A stretch of 64,000 nt of DNA from Paramarasmius palmivorus (GCA_037176845.1 JAYKXP010000126.1:62001-126000), one strand, 5' to 3'; numbered from the stretch's first letter, positions 1 to 12,005 are shown. Numbers and translations: made by a program. Notes: generated by a model from the letters alone, not told the origin.

Positions 1-596
1 TGCCGCATTCCCACTGCCCAACTCTGTAACTCACAATATTCACAATATCATCTGCTCACCGAGAGCGACCATGATCCTTTGAGACAACTCACCGTTTCTG
101 CTGACAAGTATGGGTTTTTTTTTGCGTTGGAAGCGTGCAAGGTGGCTATGAAGTAAGTTGTTTTTCTTTACCTCAGAGAAACGACACTCTGCCCGTGCTA
201 CGTTATCGATGTTTTACCGGCGCTCTGTCTAGTCAAAGACTATCATGCCATCGACACACATCTTCCGTCTACGGTGAGTATTTCGGCAGAACGCGCTCTG
301 AATGGGTTGAAGGACAGACAAGATCTCTTTGCCATCTGGGGGTATGTCACAGTCAATCTGGATGCGAGTACCAACCAACTAGCTATGGACAGGTGTGTTA
401 CAAAGACGAATGGTACAAGAACATGAAAGAATTTAAAACTGACGTTGATCTTTGCCTCTATGCAACGCGTAAAGAGGAGAAAGACAAGATAGGAGTCGAA
501 TTTCGGGATAGGATGAAGAATCTGGCGGTTCCGACTTATGACACGGTTGATGCCATTGTAGATGATCACCATAATGAGATGACAAGTACTACATAG
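1..596 (+). CDS. possible 3' end of a BTB-like protein gene (partial)
   Basis: The 5' part is cut by the window edge. Frame 1 reads through ...ADKYGFFFALEACKVAMK, which resembles the tail of the BTB core in Agaricomycete BTB/POZ proteins. After a possible intron the frame reads ...FAIWG, and after a second one (342-382, 41 nt) YGQVCYKDEWYKNMKEF, ending at a stop at 594-596. The first gap (153-176) would be only 24 nt, too short for a normal intron, so the gene may instead be broken there. The family call rests on weak motif memory only. The neighbouring sequence up to 2348 holds no further exon I can recognise. Confidence 0.28.
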
Positions 597-2348
597 ACTG
601 GATATCAAACATCCAGGGCATTGTCGATGGAGTTTCTACTTGGAAGGAGATGGAGAGACTAGTTGCACGTATCTACTCGGTTGTAACGTGTCTGCATCAA
701 CTTCACCACATACGGCTGCGTATGACCTGTGTATATTCTAGTAAATGAAGAGAAAGCTACGAGGAGCTAAGCCGACGCGGGCGACATGGTGGTAAAGAAA
801 CAAACGAGTAAGGTACGTAACAATAGGTAAGCTAAAAGATATCCCTAATACGAGCGGTAATACGGGCGCCTTACATCAGTAAAACTTGAAGAATAGCTTC
901 GTAGTCAGCAGTGGTAAAGGACGACAATCAGGGATTCTCTGTGCAATATCGATCACGTTGTTATAGCCTGACTCGAACGGGATGACCGAATAGTACTAAC
1001 GGTGGAGCAGGCCGAGAGGAATACGACGAACTCTGGGGGCTGCTAGTAGGCACCAAACGTTACAATACGGTACATCGGAGCTGTAATGATAGCTTTCATC
1101 TGTTCGGCGTACTAGGATGTGTATAGCACCTAAATATCACTTATCATTGGATATAAATCCAAACCATAAAGGACGTAAATATGTGCGTATAGCTTGAGTA
1201 CGTCGTCTACACAATCGGAATGGGTGGGGAGCCCATCATCAAAAGCAGTGTTTTGTCAATCTTTCGTATATCGAAACGCAAGATCTCATACGGAATCGCT
1301 CACGCGTCCTCCGGAGATCCGAATACAAGAATACTACCCCAACGTATTAAGTAACCATAACCTTCACAGCATGAATCAACGAATGTCATTGAATAGCCTC
1401 GCTACCAGTTGGTTATTAGAGCTCCTCTCAAACCCGCAATGCTAACTTTGAATCTATATCCTTGATCGATACAAGTAGCCTACGCATCCATCAGTGGACA
1501 TTTCCGAAGGCTGTTGGGATCAAATGAGGTACTCTAAACTCCAACTCATTTAACTTAAGTAGTACCTTCAACACCTGCTGATTATGTGAATGTTTCAGAA
1601 GTACGCATTTACCTGACATCTAATGAACTATACGGCCAAATATCGCATTCTCGTTCTTCCGCACCTAAGAGAACAACGACATATCTGGGTAATAGATCAT
1701 GGTGGTGCCTACCATTCCTTTCCTCGGTTACCTCCTGCGGCTTAAGCAATACTTTGACAGCCTTCAAGATGATCAACCGGTGGATGTATCGACACCGGAC
1801 ACTTACGTTGTTATAAAGCCTCGTAGTGTCCAGGTCGCGGGTGCCATAAGACTCTAAGCTACCATACTTAATCACCTTGGGAGTAAATCGCTGTATGACA
1901 GATTTTGAGCATTCATCAATGTTTGACCTAACTGATGCGAGGGTCCCTCCACTCCTGTTATACAGCCTCACAGCCTGACGCCTCTATTTCATTTATACGA
2001 TAGCGGTTGCGCCTCGGTACGCACATCACAGGAACACTGGCCCTCAGCGGCTGAACATCAGTTGACCGCAATCATCGCTCTTTCTTTGCTCTATGCTTAC
2101 AAGCTATCTTGAGTCCCCTAGATGAAACTCGCTCACACAGGTAAAGTTACTCTAGCGCAATGGGTTGTGATTAACTAACAGTACAATTAGTCTAATGCGC
2201 CCATCACGATGGTCCATATCAATCAACTACGGTACTTACCCATATGTGAGCACAGCTATTTACGGATAAGTGCTGTTCCCGGTCACATATTTTTATATGT
2301 GGTGCATGTTGTCGTCTCAAGGTAAATGCACCCACCTTCTTGAACTAG
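597..2348. other. gene-poor stretch with one dispersed repeat
   Basis: No convincing coding exon seen. Positions 1808-1863 match, in inverted orientation, 20392-20451 (shared core includes GTGTCCAGGT and AGCTACCATAC). This suggests remnants of an old dispersed element, perhaps an LTR, but no complete ends are visible. Confidence 0.4.
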
Positions 2349-3809
2349 ATGGCTCCTACTGACATTGATATTGACATAGTCAGTCTTGTTGCCTTACTTG
2401 TCGAGGGGATCCTCTACGGCAAGTTTGAACGCTTGCCGCTCCTCACACAACTCGTGCTAACGCTAAGGTGTATTATAGGGATACTTCTTTTCCTTTTTAG
2501 TATCCTGATGTTAATTCTTCTACGTGGACGCATGGCCAGGAGGAGAGGGTTAACTAAATTCCGTCCACCTCGTACCCATAGGGAATTCAAGGTTCACATT
2601 GCATCATTCCTAATGGCTTTAATCATGCTCTTGTTAGGCAGCATGGTGAGTTCTCCCATTCTTAGACTTGAAGTTCCTTTGAGAAACATTCAATAGCACG
2701 TCAGCGTTGACCTCTATCGTATTCTTGATGCTTTCATCTTCCAAGCTTCCATTCAAACGCCAAACCAGACACTCTCAGCTATTAATTCCCGCACATTCCT
2801 CGCTAAAGTCTCCATTTATTATCTTCAGACTCTTGTTGGAGATGGCTTCTGGGTAAGTTGCCGTTTCAATGCCTCTAATATGACGGGACTTATCTGACAA
2901 TTCTGTTTTACTGCAGCTCTATCGTACCTATGTGATTTGGAACAATGATAAACGAATCGGTGCAGCATTACTGACCTTTCTATTAGCAAGCGCAGGTACG
3001 ACCCTTTCATTTGGCACGGTGTGGATAATTTCTGACAGGCTATCAGCAATTGGTATCCGCGTTTTCGATCTGTATAGCCACACATCGAATATTGGCGACC
3101 CGATCTTCGCATCCCAAAACCATGCATGGGCGATATCATATGCAATGTTGACACTGACCATTAACGTGGGAAGCACAGGTTGGTATTGCGCTGGTACTCG
3201 GGCTATGGCTCTAGCTAACTATTCCCTAGTCCTGATTGCCAGCCGTATCTGGTACACTCATCGAAAAGCTGCGCAGTTGTTCCCAGAAACAATGCAGCAG
3301 CCATGCCGATTGCCCACGGTCACATTTATTGTGATCGAGTCCGGAGCTGTATATTCTACCTGTCTCATCATCCTCATAACACTCTATCTCTGCGGAAACT
3401 ACGCGCAATACATCGTAAACGATGCGGTGAGGCTCTATTAAGTCTGTTTCGTTACCGGGGTGCTGACCAGAGAATAGGTGACGCAAATCATTGTGAGCAA
3501 TTTACCTCATTATTCGAAGTCTTCCACTGAGATATGTGTGAGGGGATTGTATTTACCTCAATCATTCTCCACGTCGTACTGGGCATTTCAAATTACCCGA
3601 CGACATCCGAGTCAGGTGCTGTGGGCAGCCGGTGTGCAGCTACGCGAAGACATGCTCCAGTTCTTCGGAGACACTCTGCTGCCTCGCAAGAAGTAGATGC
3701 ACCCCCCGAAGTGCTTTGTAGGCGTCCAGTAGTAGTCCACATCAGGAAATCGTGGTCTGAGGCGATCGATCAACCTAGATTACCACCCAATTCCCAAACT
3801 GTACCTTAA
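2349..3809 (+). CDS. 7-TM fungal integral membrane protein (6 exons, about 372 aa)
   Basis: This is a member of a large Agaricomycete family of seven-helix membrane proteins of unknown function. Proposed exons: 2349-2418, 2479-2645, 2697-2852, 2917-3178, 3230-3426 and 3543-3809; all phases agree. Family signatures visible in order are ALLVEGILYG at the N-terminus, YYLQTLVGDGFW (TM3), LYRTYVIWN just after it, a loop before IFASQNHAWAISY, LIASRIWY, FIVIESGAVYST (TM6) and NYAQYIVNDA leading into the last helix. The C-terminal tail is hydrophilic. The first intron needs a GC donor at 2419, because the GT alternative does not keep the frame. The last intron (116 nt) is the least certain. The gene looks intact and is the likely functional relative of the broken copy at 5326-6810 and of the minus-strand gene at 43196-44506. 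Function is unknown; receptor-like topology is inference only. Confidence 0.8.
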
Positions 3810-5325
3810 AGTCAGTCTCAGTGTATTCCACTTCACAAAATGACTCGACTTTGGGTTCTCAAGCTGCCAAGTCCAAGATTAAAATTTAAGATATGAACGC
3901 GCAATGACTAGGCGCGCAACAAGCGCCAATGCGTGCTTTCCGTGATGCATAGCATGTGATTTAGGAAGGCAATTCTTGGATTTGAAGTCGGAACCCGAAA
4001 CTCATCACAAACCCATCTATTTCTCCGCATAGTGGTTATAGCACCACGTTGCTCAGTGCTCATTGTCAGGACTAGTAGTGAGCTGAGACCCATATCATGA
4101 CATATGTACTCCTTGTGGTACACATCATTTCGTCGTTGTGTCGCCAATTATACTCTATTCTACCCAGCAGCGGTATCTGCATCACGACACTGCGTCGCCG
4201 ACTCGACAAATGTTCACGAATTTTTGGTCACCAGTCCTGGTCATGGGTTACTATGACGTGACTGTGGCGTTTCTGGTCATCTGTTTCAATTTCCGCTGCC
4301 GATCTGAGTACTGCTTGACTTGCAGCACACAAAGTTCTTGGTTATGTTCTCAGTGTTGCGAGGTGAACTACCATACGAATCGGTGGGGTGCAGTTGGTCG
4401 TAGCACAGAGTTACTTAGTATACACTCATCATGTACATGTAGTACGGATCCCTGTCGTTCCGAACCACTGCAGGATAATATCTATCTATCTGTTCATTCC
4501 TTTTCTTCTCCATCACTGCCTGTACTCAAATATCAAAACACCCAACTTTCCGCCCTCGGGTCAGTTGCGGCTTCGTCTCGGGTCGCATCATTGCATTGAG
4601 CAAATCTCATGTCAAGGCGGGTTCTAAGCCTTTCTATCCTGATCTGATTAATGTGATCACCTGGTGAGCAAAGTCCGAGCCCACTAATACAGCGGAATTC
4701 TTCACAGTCAGTCTTTCACTGGTTATATCGTAAGTATTCAAGCGATAACGCACACTGGGTAGGTCTCCCTCCAGTGGAACATCATGCCATGGTGTTCGCC
4801 GCTGTCGGTATCTCCTTCAAAGCCTGAGCCGAATTGATCGGGTCGCTGATAGCAAATATAGCTAAGCATTCCTACATATATGCACCTGTTGTCCTCGACT
4901 TCAACTTCCTTTATCCCGCTTTTTGCATGATTATTCAAAGGTATGTATCATGACACCGCCCCGACATCTAATGGATAACTGAAATAGAACAAGGATATGG
5001 ACCTAGGAGCATTGACAAGACTAACGGTGAGCTCATCAATACCAAACAACCTTGTACCGGATATGTCCTGTAACACATGTCTCATGGAGCGCGTACAACG
5101 CGGTAGGATACACTCAAAAGAATTACCAAATCATACCCGAACGTTTGTATTCAATACTCTAGTCTCTCAACAATACACCATCAATCTTACCAAAATTCAA
5201 CCTATGAATGTAATTGCCAGCGAGTACGACCCAAACCTGATTAGTACATCATTTCCATTCTAGGATTCCTTGGTATTGATATAACATATCCATTAGCACT
5301 TCGACTTCTTCGTCGACATATCCAA
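3810..5325. other. no supported gene
   Basis: Some hydrophobic stretches are present (for example around 4230-4600 and 4750-4930), which could be remains of further membrane-protein copies. I found no chain of family motifs or splice sites that holds together. Confidence 0.4.
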
Positions 5326-6810
5326 ATGCTATCTCTCGCAGACTGCGATGTAAAATCCGCTCTACATCACATCGTGTTTGGCTTTGCCGGGCTTTTGGTC
5401 ACTGCTTTATTCCATGGTTCGTTTCATTGGGTATGGGTTCCCAGTTCACTGATCACTGTAATCTGTAAACAGGAGCACAAGGGGTACTTCTATGGATATG
5501 CATCAAAGCACTGTGGTATGTATCTGTAAAACCCTTTCCATTGCTGACTGCTCACCCCCAAAAGCCAAAGAGAAATTTCGACCCGTTTATCAAAAGCCCG
5601 AATTGGGCTCATGATAGCCACAGTCACCATGATGGTTTTGTGAACCATAGTTGTCGCTCTATGGGCTGCTGAGATCATCCTCAACGTCAAGCTTCTTTCC
5701 TCAGAACAAGCCACATGTTACGTCCCCCTTAGGGACGATGCCCTAACAGGAGCAACGGCTGTTATTATATTCATGAACGTGGGTTTGGATGGTCGATGGT
5801 AGTCCCGAAGACAAACCCACGTATTCAATAGATCTTAATCGGCGACGCGATTTTCTTCTGGAGAGCTTGGATGCTTTGGAGACATCGGCGTATGATATTG
5901 GTTATTCCGGGCGCGTTGTTGGGATTGACAGCAGGTGCGTAACTAACGGCCCATCAAAATACATACACTAATCAATCAGCGATCAGTTTCTTCTGTGTGC
6001 GGGACGGTCCTCTTCCTAAATAAAGGGCGTGATGGCACTCTATTGATGCAGAGCATTGCCTATGGTCTTTCAGTGATCACGAACATGACAATTATTACTA
6101 TCACATGGTATTACACATGGTCAGAGCTGTTCCTATTCAAATCAACAACTCGTTATCTTACTCATCTAACCATTCAAAGGCTCCATCGTAAAGCCGTTCG
6201 GGCGTACAGTCGCGGCAAAAAAAGTTGCAATGCCTTATTGGGAAGGAGATTCCCATCTGCCCTGGGAACATATTGTAGCGCGAAGAACTTCGCGAAATTA
6301 TCACCTTTCACACTCACCTTTCTATCTTAGCTTCATATGATGCAAAGTAACTGATTGCGCTCAAAAAATGAGGGGAAAGACATGAGGTCCCTCACAGTCT
6401 GTGCTGAACCAGTAACGTACATCGATCCATTTTTGGAAAATCTTGGGGTCGTGGGACTGATCTACCCGAAAAGGCATTGCAACTTTTCTTGCCGCGACTG
6501 TATCTAAGAGCAGACCATCGACAAGCTCGACATGAAAAGATACTGGTACTCATCGTGGAAAGTGGTGTGATATATCTGATCGTACTCGTGCGTTTGTCCA
6601 TAGTGCCTCTGCCGTAATGATCGTATTTGACTTTTCATCTCTACAGATCGTTGGTGGTATATGTTCATTCGTAGCGGTCTCCCTCCTGGGTCGCTCATTC
6701 GCATGGCTCGTTTGTGCGGCAGTCGTACAGACTCTAGGTGCTAGCTTTGTGGTAAGCTCTACGTCTAGCATTTCTGAGATACACTCGTTGATAAGGGCGT
6801 TGTAGAGTAT
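5326..6810 (+). pseudogene. broken 7-TM integral membrane protein gene
   Basis: A second member of the 7-TM family, recognisable by LLVTALFHG then AQGVLLWICIKALW, the diagnostic ILIGDAIFFWRAWMLW (after an intron ending at 5836), TLLMQSIAYGLSVITN, ILVLIVESGVIYLIVLV (6540 onward) and QIVGGICSFVAVSLL (last helix). Two lesions are visible. An in-frame TGA lies at 5641-5643 inside the second helix region. A 294-bp MITE (6207-6500) interrupts the exon between HRKAVRAY and ADHRQARHEK. Without the MITE and one TA copy, that exon is again continuous, so the insertion hit a coding exon. The order of the two lesions cannot be told. Splice sites between exons remain recognisable, so inactivation seems recent. 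Confidence 0.72.
6207..6500. mobile_element. Tc1/mariner-like MITE (294 bp) with TA duplication
   Basis: Both ends carry a nearly perfect inverted repeat of about 30 bp: the left end starts CAGTCGCGGCAAAAAAAGTT at 6207, and the reverse complement of the right end starts CAGTCGCGGCAAGAAAAGTT at 6500. One mismatch is seen across the first 30 bases. The element is flanked by TA on both sides (6205-6206 and 6501-6502), the target duplication expected for Tc1/mariner transposition. The interior is non-coding. Ends beginning CAGT are usual for this superfamily. It lies inside an exon of the broken 7-TM gene. Confidence 0.85.
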
Positions 6811-6989
6811 TTACCCGACGTTATTTATCGTTGTAGTCTTCCTACAGAAATCAGTGTGGGACTCCGAGGGAGACGTGATGAGGGTTTAGTGCTGGGGTAT
6901 AAATACCACTATATGTCCTGAATACTTTGGATTACTGCACTCGTGAATATTTATGCATGAAAGTGTGATGTAGGGATTTGTAGCCATCA

Positions 6990-7115
6990 GTTGCTGGTGC
7001 AGTTCTAGGACCCTTCGTTGCCTCGCAAGAAGTTGATGCACCGCCAACCTTGTACTGTGTAAGCGTGGTCTGAAGCGATCAACCTGGATTACCACATTAA
7101 GACTACACCTTAATG
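6990..7115 (+). repeat. stray copy of the last-exon end of the 2349-3809 gene
   Basis: This segment closely resembles 3655-3795, for example GCCTCGCAAGAAGT followed by GATGCACC and later GATCAACCTGGATTACCAC. It is a partial duplication of the tail-coding exon, with no gene body attached. Confidence 0.6.
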
Positions 7116-7265
7116 CCGATCTTAGTGGGATGAGCAAGTGGAAGTTTCCGTGATTATTTGACGCATAGAAGGGACCTCAGACACCGCTCCTTGTTTCTTT
7201 TTCTCATCAATGCATCTTCCCGTTCACTTCCCTTTTTCATTCACATGGACAACGTCCGACTTAAT

Positions 7266-7820
7266 CACTTCAACCAAGGCGTGGGCATTACAGCTTACCC
7301 CCACCACTCAGCCATCAAATTTCCTTTTTAGGTTGTGATGGAGTGCGGCATACTTGCTCTTCATACATGCTCTCGATACTACTAGCTCGATGGGCACCAC
7401 ACATCGTTTATCAAAATATGAAGCAAAATGTGTCTACCATATTCATGTAGTCCTAACTGTAACAGGCTAAAATGCCCAACCAGTGGAAATTATTGAGCGT
7501 CCGATTTTGGGCACGCTAATGAGCAGCTTTAGGTGAGGGATGTGTCTCGTCACGGTCGCTCGAAGTTGTATAACGGAAAAGATCCGCCGCGATAACAGGG
7601 AGCCACCTGACAAAGGAGACAGAAATCCTTGATACACACAACTAAACCTCGCTAAGTTTATTTGAAGCTACACAATCAAGAACAAAAACGGGACATAGCG
7701 GAATGAGGAAGAGTGAGTCGTGCCATTGGGCCCAACATCGAAAAAGGAAATTTGATGGCTGAGTGGTGGGAGTAGGACGGTACTCGAGAATTGCTGTAAT
7801 GCCCACCCCTTGACTTCAAC
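7266..7820. repeat. long imperfect inverted repeat (fold-back)
   Basis: The left arm 7266-7330 and right arm 7741-7820 are reverse complements over CCACCACTCAGCCATCAAAT plus TTCCTTTTT and, further out, GTGGGCATTACAGC and the ACTTCAACC block. A roughly 18-nt insertion separates these blocks in the right arm. About 410 bp of non-coding sequence lies between the arms. This could be a second MITE or fold-back element, but no target duplication was recognised. Confidence 0.65.
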
Positions 7821-9119
7821 CCTGTTCTCGTTGAGCATCGCGTAATGACCGGCTGTGAGTGCTCGATTCACGCTCTCCTCTCACGCCGTTCTCTTACAAA
7901 TGATCAATTCACATCGGGTTTTCTCGTGTTCGCTTTACCTCTGCAGTTCAATATTAAAAGCCTCAACCCAAAGGTGATACCTCGATTATCAACGCTCCAG
8001 AGTTGAAATCTTCTGGCCTCCGAGTTCTGTGTTTGAGACTTGACATCTCTACGCACCATTACCGTCAACATGCTTCTTCTGCACGCGGACGTGATGATAT
8101 CGTTCCTGAGTCCTTCTACATCAAAACCATCCAACCTTCCTCGGGATCCTCATGAGCAAAGGTGAGGCGCTCCTCCGAGGAATACAACATAGCTCACCAC
8201 CGACGCTTTGTCCTGAATCCGATCCAGCACTCAGATCTTCACGCGAATAGCTTAGAATTCTTCGAATCCTCGGAGGATGTAAGGACCTCCTCGTGTGTAG
8301 GGCGCCGAATCGGTGTAAAACTCTGCAATAAAGGTTGCTACAGTGCCTAGTAGAATTCATTGCGTCATGCCGTTTGAATGCCGGCATGGCACCCTCTTCT
8401 CGTATCACTCGAAACCCGCCCCAAATCCTTGTATCTTTGAGTGAAATATGCATAGATATAAACCTTTTCCAGACTTCTAACAAGCATGATATACAAGCTG
8501 AGAATACCCTGATTTGTTGGTAGATAATCATGCTGAGAAGTGTCGGGGCGAACAAACGGATCAACGCGGCATGACGCATTGATTGTTACTACTGACTGTA
8601 GGGAATATAACGTCTCTTTCTAATGGTAGAGTGGTGAGTGCTCGTAGGATAAGCGCGAGATAGGTCACACTAGGAAGGTTCAGCTGGCGCAAAACTGTTC
8701 CTAATACCAACTTGAATCCAGGTGCTAATACCTGATCTTTGGTCTCCAATAACATCTAGTGGATGATGAATAGACTCTTTCACAAAGGATTTCAGTGTAG
8801 CAGGACCGTTTCTGGATCTTGATCAATGCATTATGAAACCGATGGGGAATTTAATCGCGCTCTAAGGTCTAAAACTGTACGTGGGTGGTGGAGGATTGCT
8901 TGCGCAACAGGACATTGTCAACCCTCTGATGCTACTATCCCCAGTGCTTTGGAACCTACGCGAAGAGCCTAGAATACTTGAGCTTTTGCTCAATTCTAGT
9001 CATAACAAGCGATGAGTAGCATTTAAGTTTTCAAAAGAGCAGCTAGTGATAGGGTGATAAAAGATTTCTCAGTGGCCTCAGAGGTTTGCCACCATCACTA
9101 ACAAAAGACTCCGTTACGG
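7821..9119. other. no supported gene
   Basis: Open frames exist on both strands (for example 8121-8579 minus), but none shows a recognisable motif or intron structure. Confidence 0.4.
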
Positions 9120-9202
9120 TATAGTGGCTAAACATTATTGCCTCTCATGCACCATGTGTGGTGAGACGCGCGATAGCCCAGGGCTCGATTCCATGTAACG
9201 GA
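9120..9202 (+). tRNA. tRNA-Glu(CTC)-like, possibly degenerate
   Basis: Acceptor arms TCCGTTA (9120-9126) and TAACGGA (9196-9202) pair perfectly. The anticodon stem ATTGC pairs with GCGAT if the bases after CTCTCAT are an intron, which gives anticodon CTC. The T arm has one mismatched pair and C instead of T at position 54, so it may be a pseudogene. A sister copy lies at 42914-42993. Confidence 0.5.
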
Positions 9203-9341
9203 ATGCGTGCGTTTGAATGTTTTTGTTCCGCGGAAACTGGTGCGGGAAGGCTCGGTCAAGGGATGCCAATGAACTAGTTGAAGGGTACCAACAGCACCAA
9301 AAACAGAGATTGGAAGCAAAAAGGTAGTTTGATGATCCACC

Positions 9342-9441
9342 TGCCCCAGTGAGGCTCGAACTCACGACCTTCCGATGTTTAATGTTGTCTGCACTGAGTG
9401 TTATAACAGTCGGACGCTGTAACCAACTCAGCCATGGGGCA
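9342..9441 (-). tRNA. tRNA-Asn(GTT) with intron
   Basis: On the minus strand, acceptor TGCCCCA pairs with TGGGGCA. The D stem GCTG/CAGC, anticodon stem TCCGA/TCGGA and T stem GTGAG/CTCAC are all perfect. The loop CTGTTA gives anticodon GTT. About 28 nt of intron follow position 37. A 5' half copy sits at 39413-39447. Confidence 0.88.
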
Positions 9442-10578
9442 CATGCTCGAGATTGCACTGATGTGGTCATGGCGGCGTCATTGATGTAGGCGTTGAGCTG
9501 GCCCTGTTCGCTTCTTTTTCGGTTCCGCACTTTTGCTGTTGACCTCCATCTCCAACCCTTTCGTCCAATGCAAGAATCGTAAATCGTCCATGTTCCCTTC
9601 CAATTTGACACGAGCTAATACATCTTTAGCAGGATTCAGCTTCTCCGTGCTCTCCGTCCAATTACGCAGCAAGCTTACATTGTCAAATCTCTCGACGCAG
9701 GAATGTCACATACCAGGTACGTCTCAATCCACTGCTTTACTCTCTGAAACTCATCTCTATATCATCACTAGTCTCCATGGAGCGTTCCTCAAAATTCAAT
9801 ACACACCTTCCATACCACAACGGTAACCACACCCGTAATGTGCGATGACAAGCCTCTCCCGTCTCCAATCAATCAATGCGCCCTCGTTTATTCGAAGCCG
9901 TCCACCTCTTGAGACTCGCCACACCCACCTTGACGGTTATCGTTATTCGCATGGTATGGTCTCAATCCGTCCCCATACCTCTATCCTGCTAACATTGGCT
10001 AGCACAAGAAACACATTTATCCTTCACCGCGGCGTATCGCAAGCGCAGGAACACGCACGAAGGAATGCCAGTGGTTCAGGAAGGGTGGGAATGGTGATTC
10101 GGGGTACGTCTTATATACTCCACTGCCGAAATCAACGCGAGCTGACTTATTCTCCTTCTCCACCGCCCAGATCTACACCCACACCCACGCCGTTCGCCAT
10201 CCCTCCCCTCAAAGATCAGGTGTAGGCGCCCCGTTCAATACCTACACCTTATCGTCTACTGTCCAATCCATTGCTCTCCCTCCCGCCACCTCTCTGTGAC
10301 TCTTATCATCGGACATCGAACCGTGTGTATCGACGAAGCTGGGTCATTCCGACCATTATGTGGCCGACATCCTCTTCTTTCCTCGAACGAGTACATTGAT
10401 CTTGCCCTCTTCCCCCAGAACACGGAGATACGCCGGGTGGGGGGCAATAAGGGAAGCAGAAAGCATGTAACACGACATTCATATCCCCAAACCCACTACC
10501 ACACTCCAGTGTCCACCCTTTCTGCGCACTCCGCTCTCCCAACATGGCATAGAACCTCCACACTAAATTGAATCATCT

Positions 10579-10673
10579 GTGCCCGTAACTCAGTGGTAGA
10601 GTGTGAGATTGCAATAGACCTGTAATGGATCCGATACAATCTTGAAGCCGCGTGTTCGAACCACGCCGGGCAC
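10579..10673 (+). tRNA. tRNA-Cys(GCA) with intron
   Basis: Acceptor GTGCCCG/CGGGCAC, D stem ACTC/GAGT and T stem GCGTG/CACGC pair. The anticodon loop TTGCAA gives GCA. The intron sits after position 37 and precedes the 3' anticodon stem TCTTG. Near-identical exons recur at 30190-30293 and 41621-41711, with unrelated introns. Confidence 0.88.
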
Positions 10674-10759
10674 TTTCATCGCCGACCCGTTAAGTTTTTC
10701 GTCCCTCTCGTCACCGTGAAATCGGCACTGTCTTCTTAGCCTGTCAAAGGTAAACACCT

Positions 10760-10852
10760 TCCCCCTTAGCTCAGGGGTAGAGCGCTTAACTCGTAGGATC
10801 AGAGGCTGTGTGTCACGATGAAGAGGCCAGTCGTTCAAATCGGCTAGGGGGA
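10760..10852 (+). tRNA. tRNA-Thr(CGT) with intron
   Basis: Acceptor TCCCCCT/AGGGGGA, D stem GCTC/GAGC and T stem AGTCG/CGGCT pair. Loop CTCGTA gives anticodon CGT (10792-10794). The anticodon stem CTTAA/TGAAG has one mismatch that the sister copies (CTTCA) lack. Confidence 0.8.
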
Positions 10853-11004
10853 ATTGCCTCTGTCTCTACAATAACTTTTGTTTACCTTTTCTTTTAGCGC
10901 ATACGGAAAACGATAGGATCGACCGGACTCTTCACTTCCGGGTAGTGGCTGCGTGTCATACTTGTCTTTAAATTTACGTTCGGGTCTATTGGACGCTCAT
11001 GATA

Positions 11005-11092
11005 CTAAGGGCGATGGTGAAGTAGTCTACCGGCTATCAGCTTCACAGACCTCTCAATAAAAGGTCTCCAGTTTTAACTCTGGCTCGGACCT
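11005..11092 (+). pseudogene. tRNA-like relic
   Basis: A T-arm-like end (GGTCTCCAGTTTTAACTCTGG) and a GATGGTGAAGTAG start resemble the Val tRNA plan, but acceptor and anticodon stems do not close. It is similar to 11240-11322. Confidence 0.4.
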
Positions 11093-11239
11093 ATCCCATG
11101 TTGGTTTCTATGTTTTTTGATATATATGAACTACAAAGAAAAGTGTTTTTTCCAGTCTATTGACTTTAACTCTCGCTTTCGGCTGGCCAGTCGTTCGGGT
11201 CTGGATGTTGTGGCGAAGAGCTGATAGGTAACGAAAAAG

Positions 11240-11322
11240 GCCCGATGGTGAAGTAGCCAGGTTGACCCATGCCTTGAGTTTCACAGATGAAAGGTCTCCA
11301 GTTCAACTCTGGCTCGAGCCTA
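11240..11322 (+). pseudogene. tRNA-like relic
   Basis: GGCCCGA could pair with TCGAGCC (one mismatch) and the T arm TCCAG/CTGG is plausible, but the middle part gives no clean D or anticodon arm. It is related to 11005-11092 and to a fragment near 16735. Confidence 0.4.
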
Positions 11323-11590
11323 TGTTATACCCGATAGTATAGTTTTTTTGGGAAACGTGATGTACTCAACTAGAGTGTTTATTCCGTTCCTCCCTTCGTT
11401 GTTAGATCTAGAGCAGAACTCGTCTCTCGGTTGAAACTTGATCTGAGAGGTTCTATCACGTCTATCCGCGTATTCCGCGTCAAGACTCGATCGATGTGGT
11501 GAATTCTCCAAATGCACATCTACACCTCTGTTATCCGCACCGCTCTATTATTTACACTACTATCAGGACGAAATTTAACATCTCCATTGA

Positions 11591-11685
11591 GCCCGCCTAG
11601 CTCAATCGGATAGAGCGTCAGACTCTTATCTCCTTGTTGTATTGTGAATGATCTGAAGGCTGCGAGTTCGACCCTCGCGGTGGGC
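11591..11685 (+). tRNA. tRNA-Lys(CTT) with intron
   Basis: Acceptor GCCCGCC/GGTGGGC (one G-T pair), D stem GCTC/GAGC, anticodon stem TCAGA/TCTGA and T stem GCGAG/CTCGC all pair. Loop CTCTTA gives CTT. Intron after position 37. This is the only complete Lys copy of four in the window. Confidence 0.88.
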
Positions 11686-12005
11686 TACTACACATAATAG
11701 CGAAAACATTTTTTCCCCTTCAATTTACAGAGTCCCCTGAGTGAACGAAAGGGTCATTTCGAGCCCCGGTATGTGTTAGCTAGAGGATGTTCACTGAAAT
11801 CGGTTCAACGAGTGCTCTCGATCGAGGAAAGGACGGTAATCACGCTTGAGTTCGATTGCATCTCAACGTACTGGTTAGGATTGTGTCGTTTCACGTTTGC
11901 TGTCTGAGAGGTATCGATGTAAGTACTTTATCACCTGTTTATACCCACCGACAGACGGTGTTTGCTTGGCTGCTATTAGCCATTCAAACGACTTCCGAAT
12001 ACCAA

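Larger units (their letters stand above)
9530..11420. repeat. segmental duplication, copy A
   Basis: This block, with a small minus-strand open frame (9478-9672, ...LNPAKDVLARVKLEG...), a plus-strand region around 9845-10225, a tRNA-Thr and tRNA-like relics, is collinear with the decayed copy at 15655-16870. Matching landmarks are the GCTGTTGACCTCC start, ACCACACCCGTAATG, the Thr T arm, and ACTTCCGGGTAGT. The small open frames have no identified function. Confidence 0.65.

Noticed and set aside
8121..8579. 152-codon minus-strand open frame
   Set aside because: No recognisable motif, splice context or paralogue in the window.
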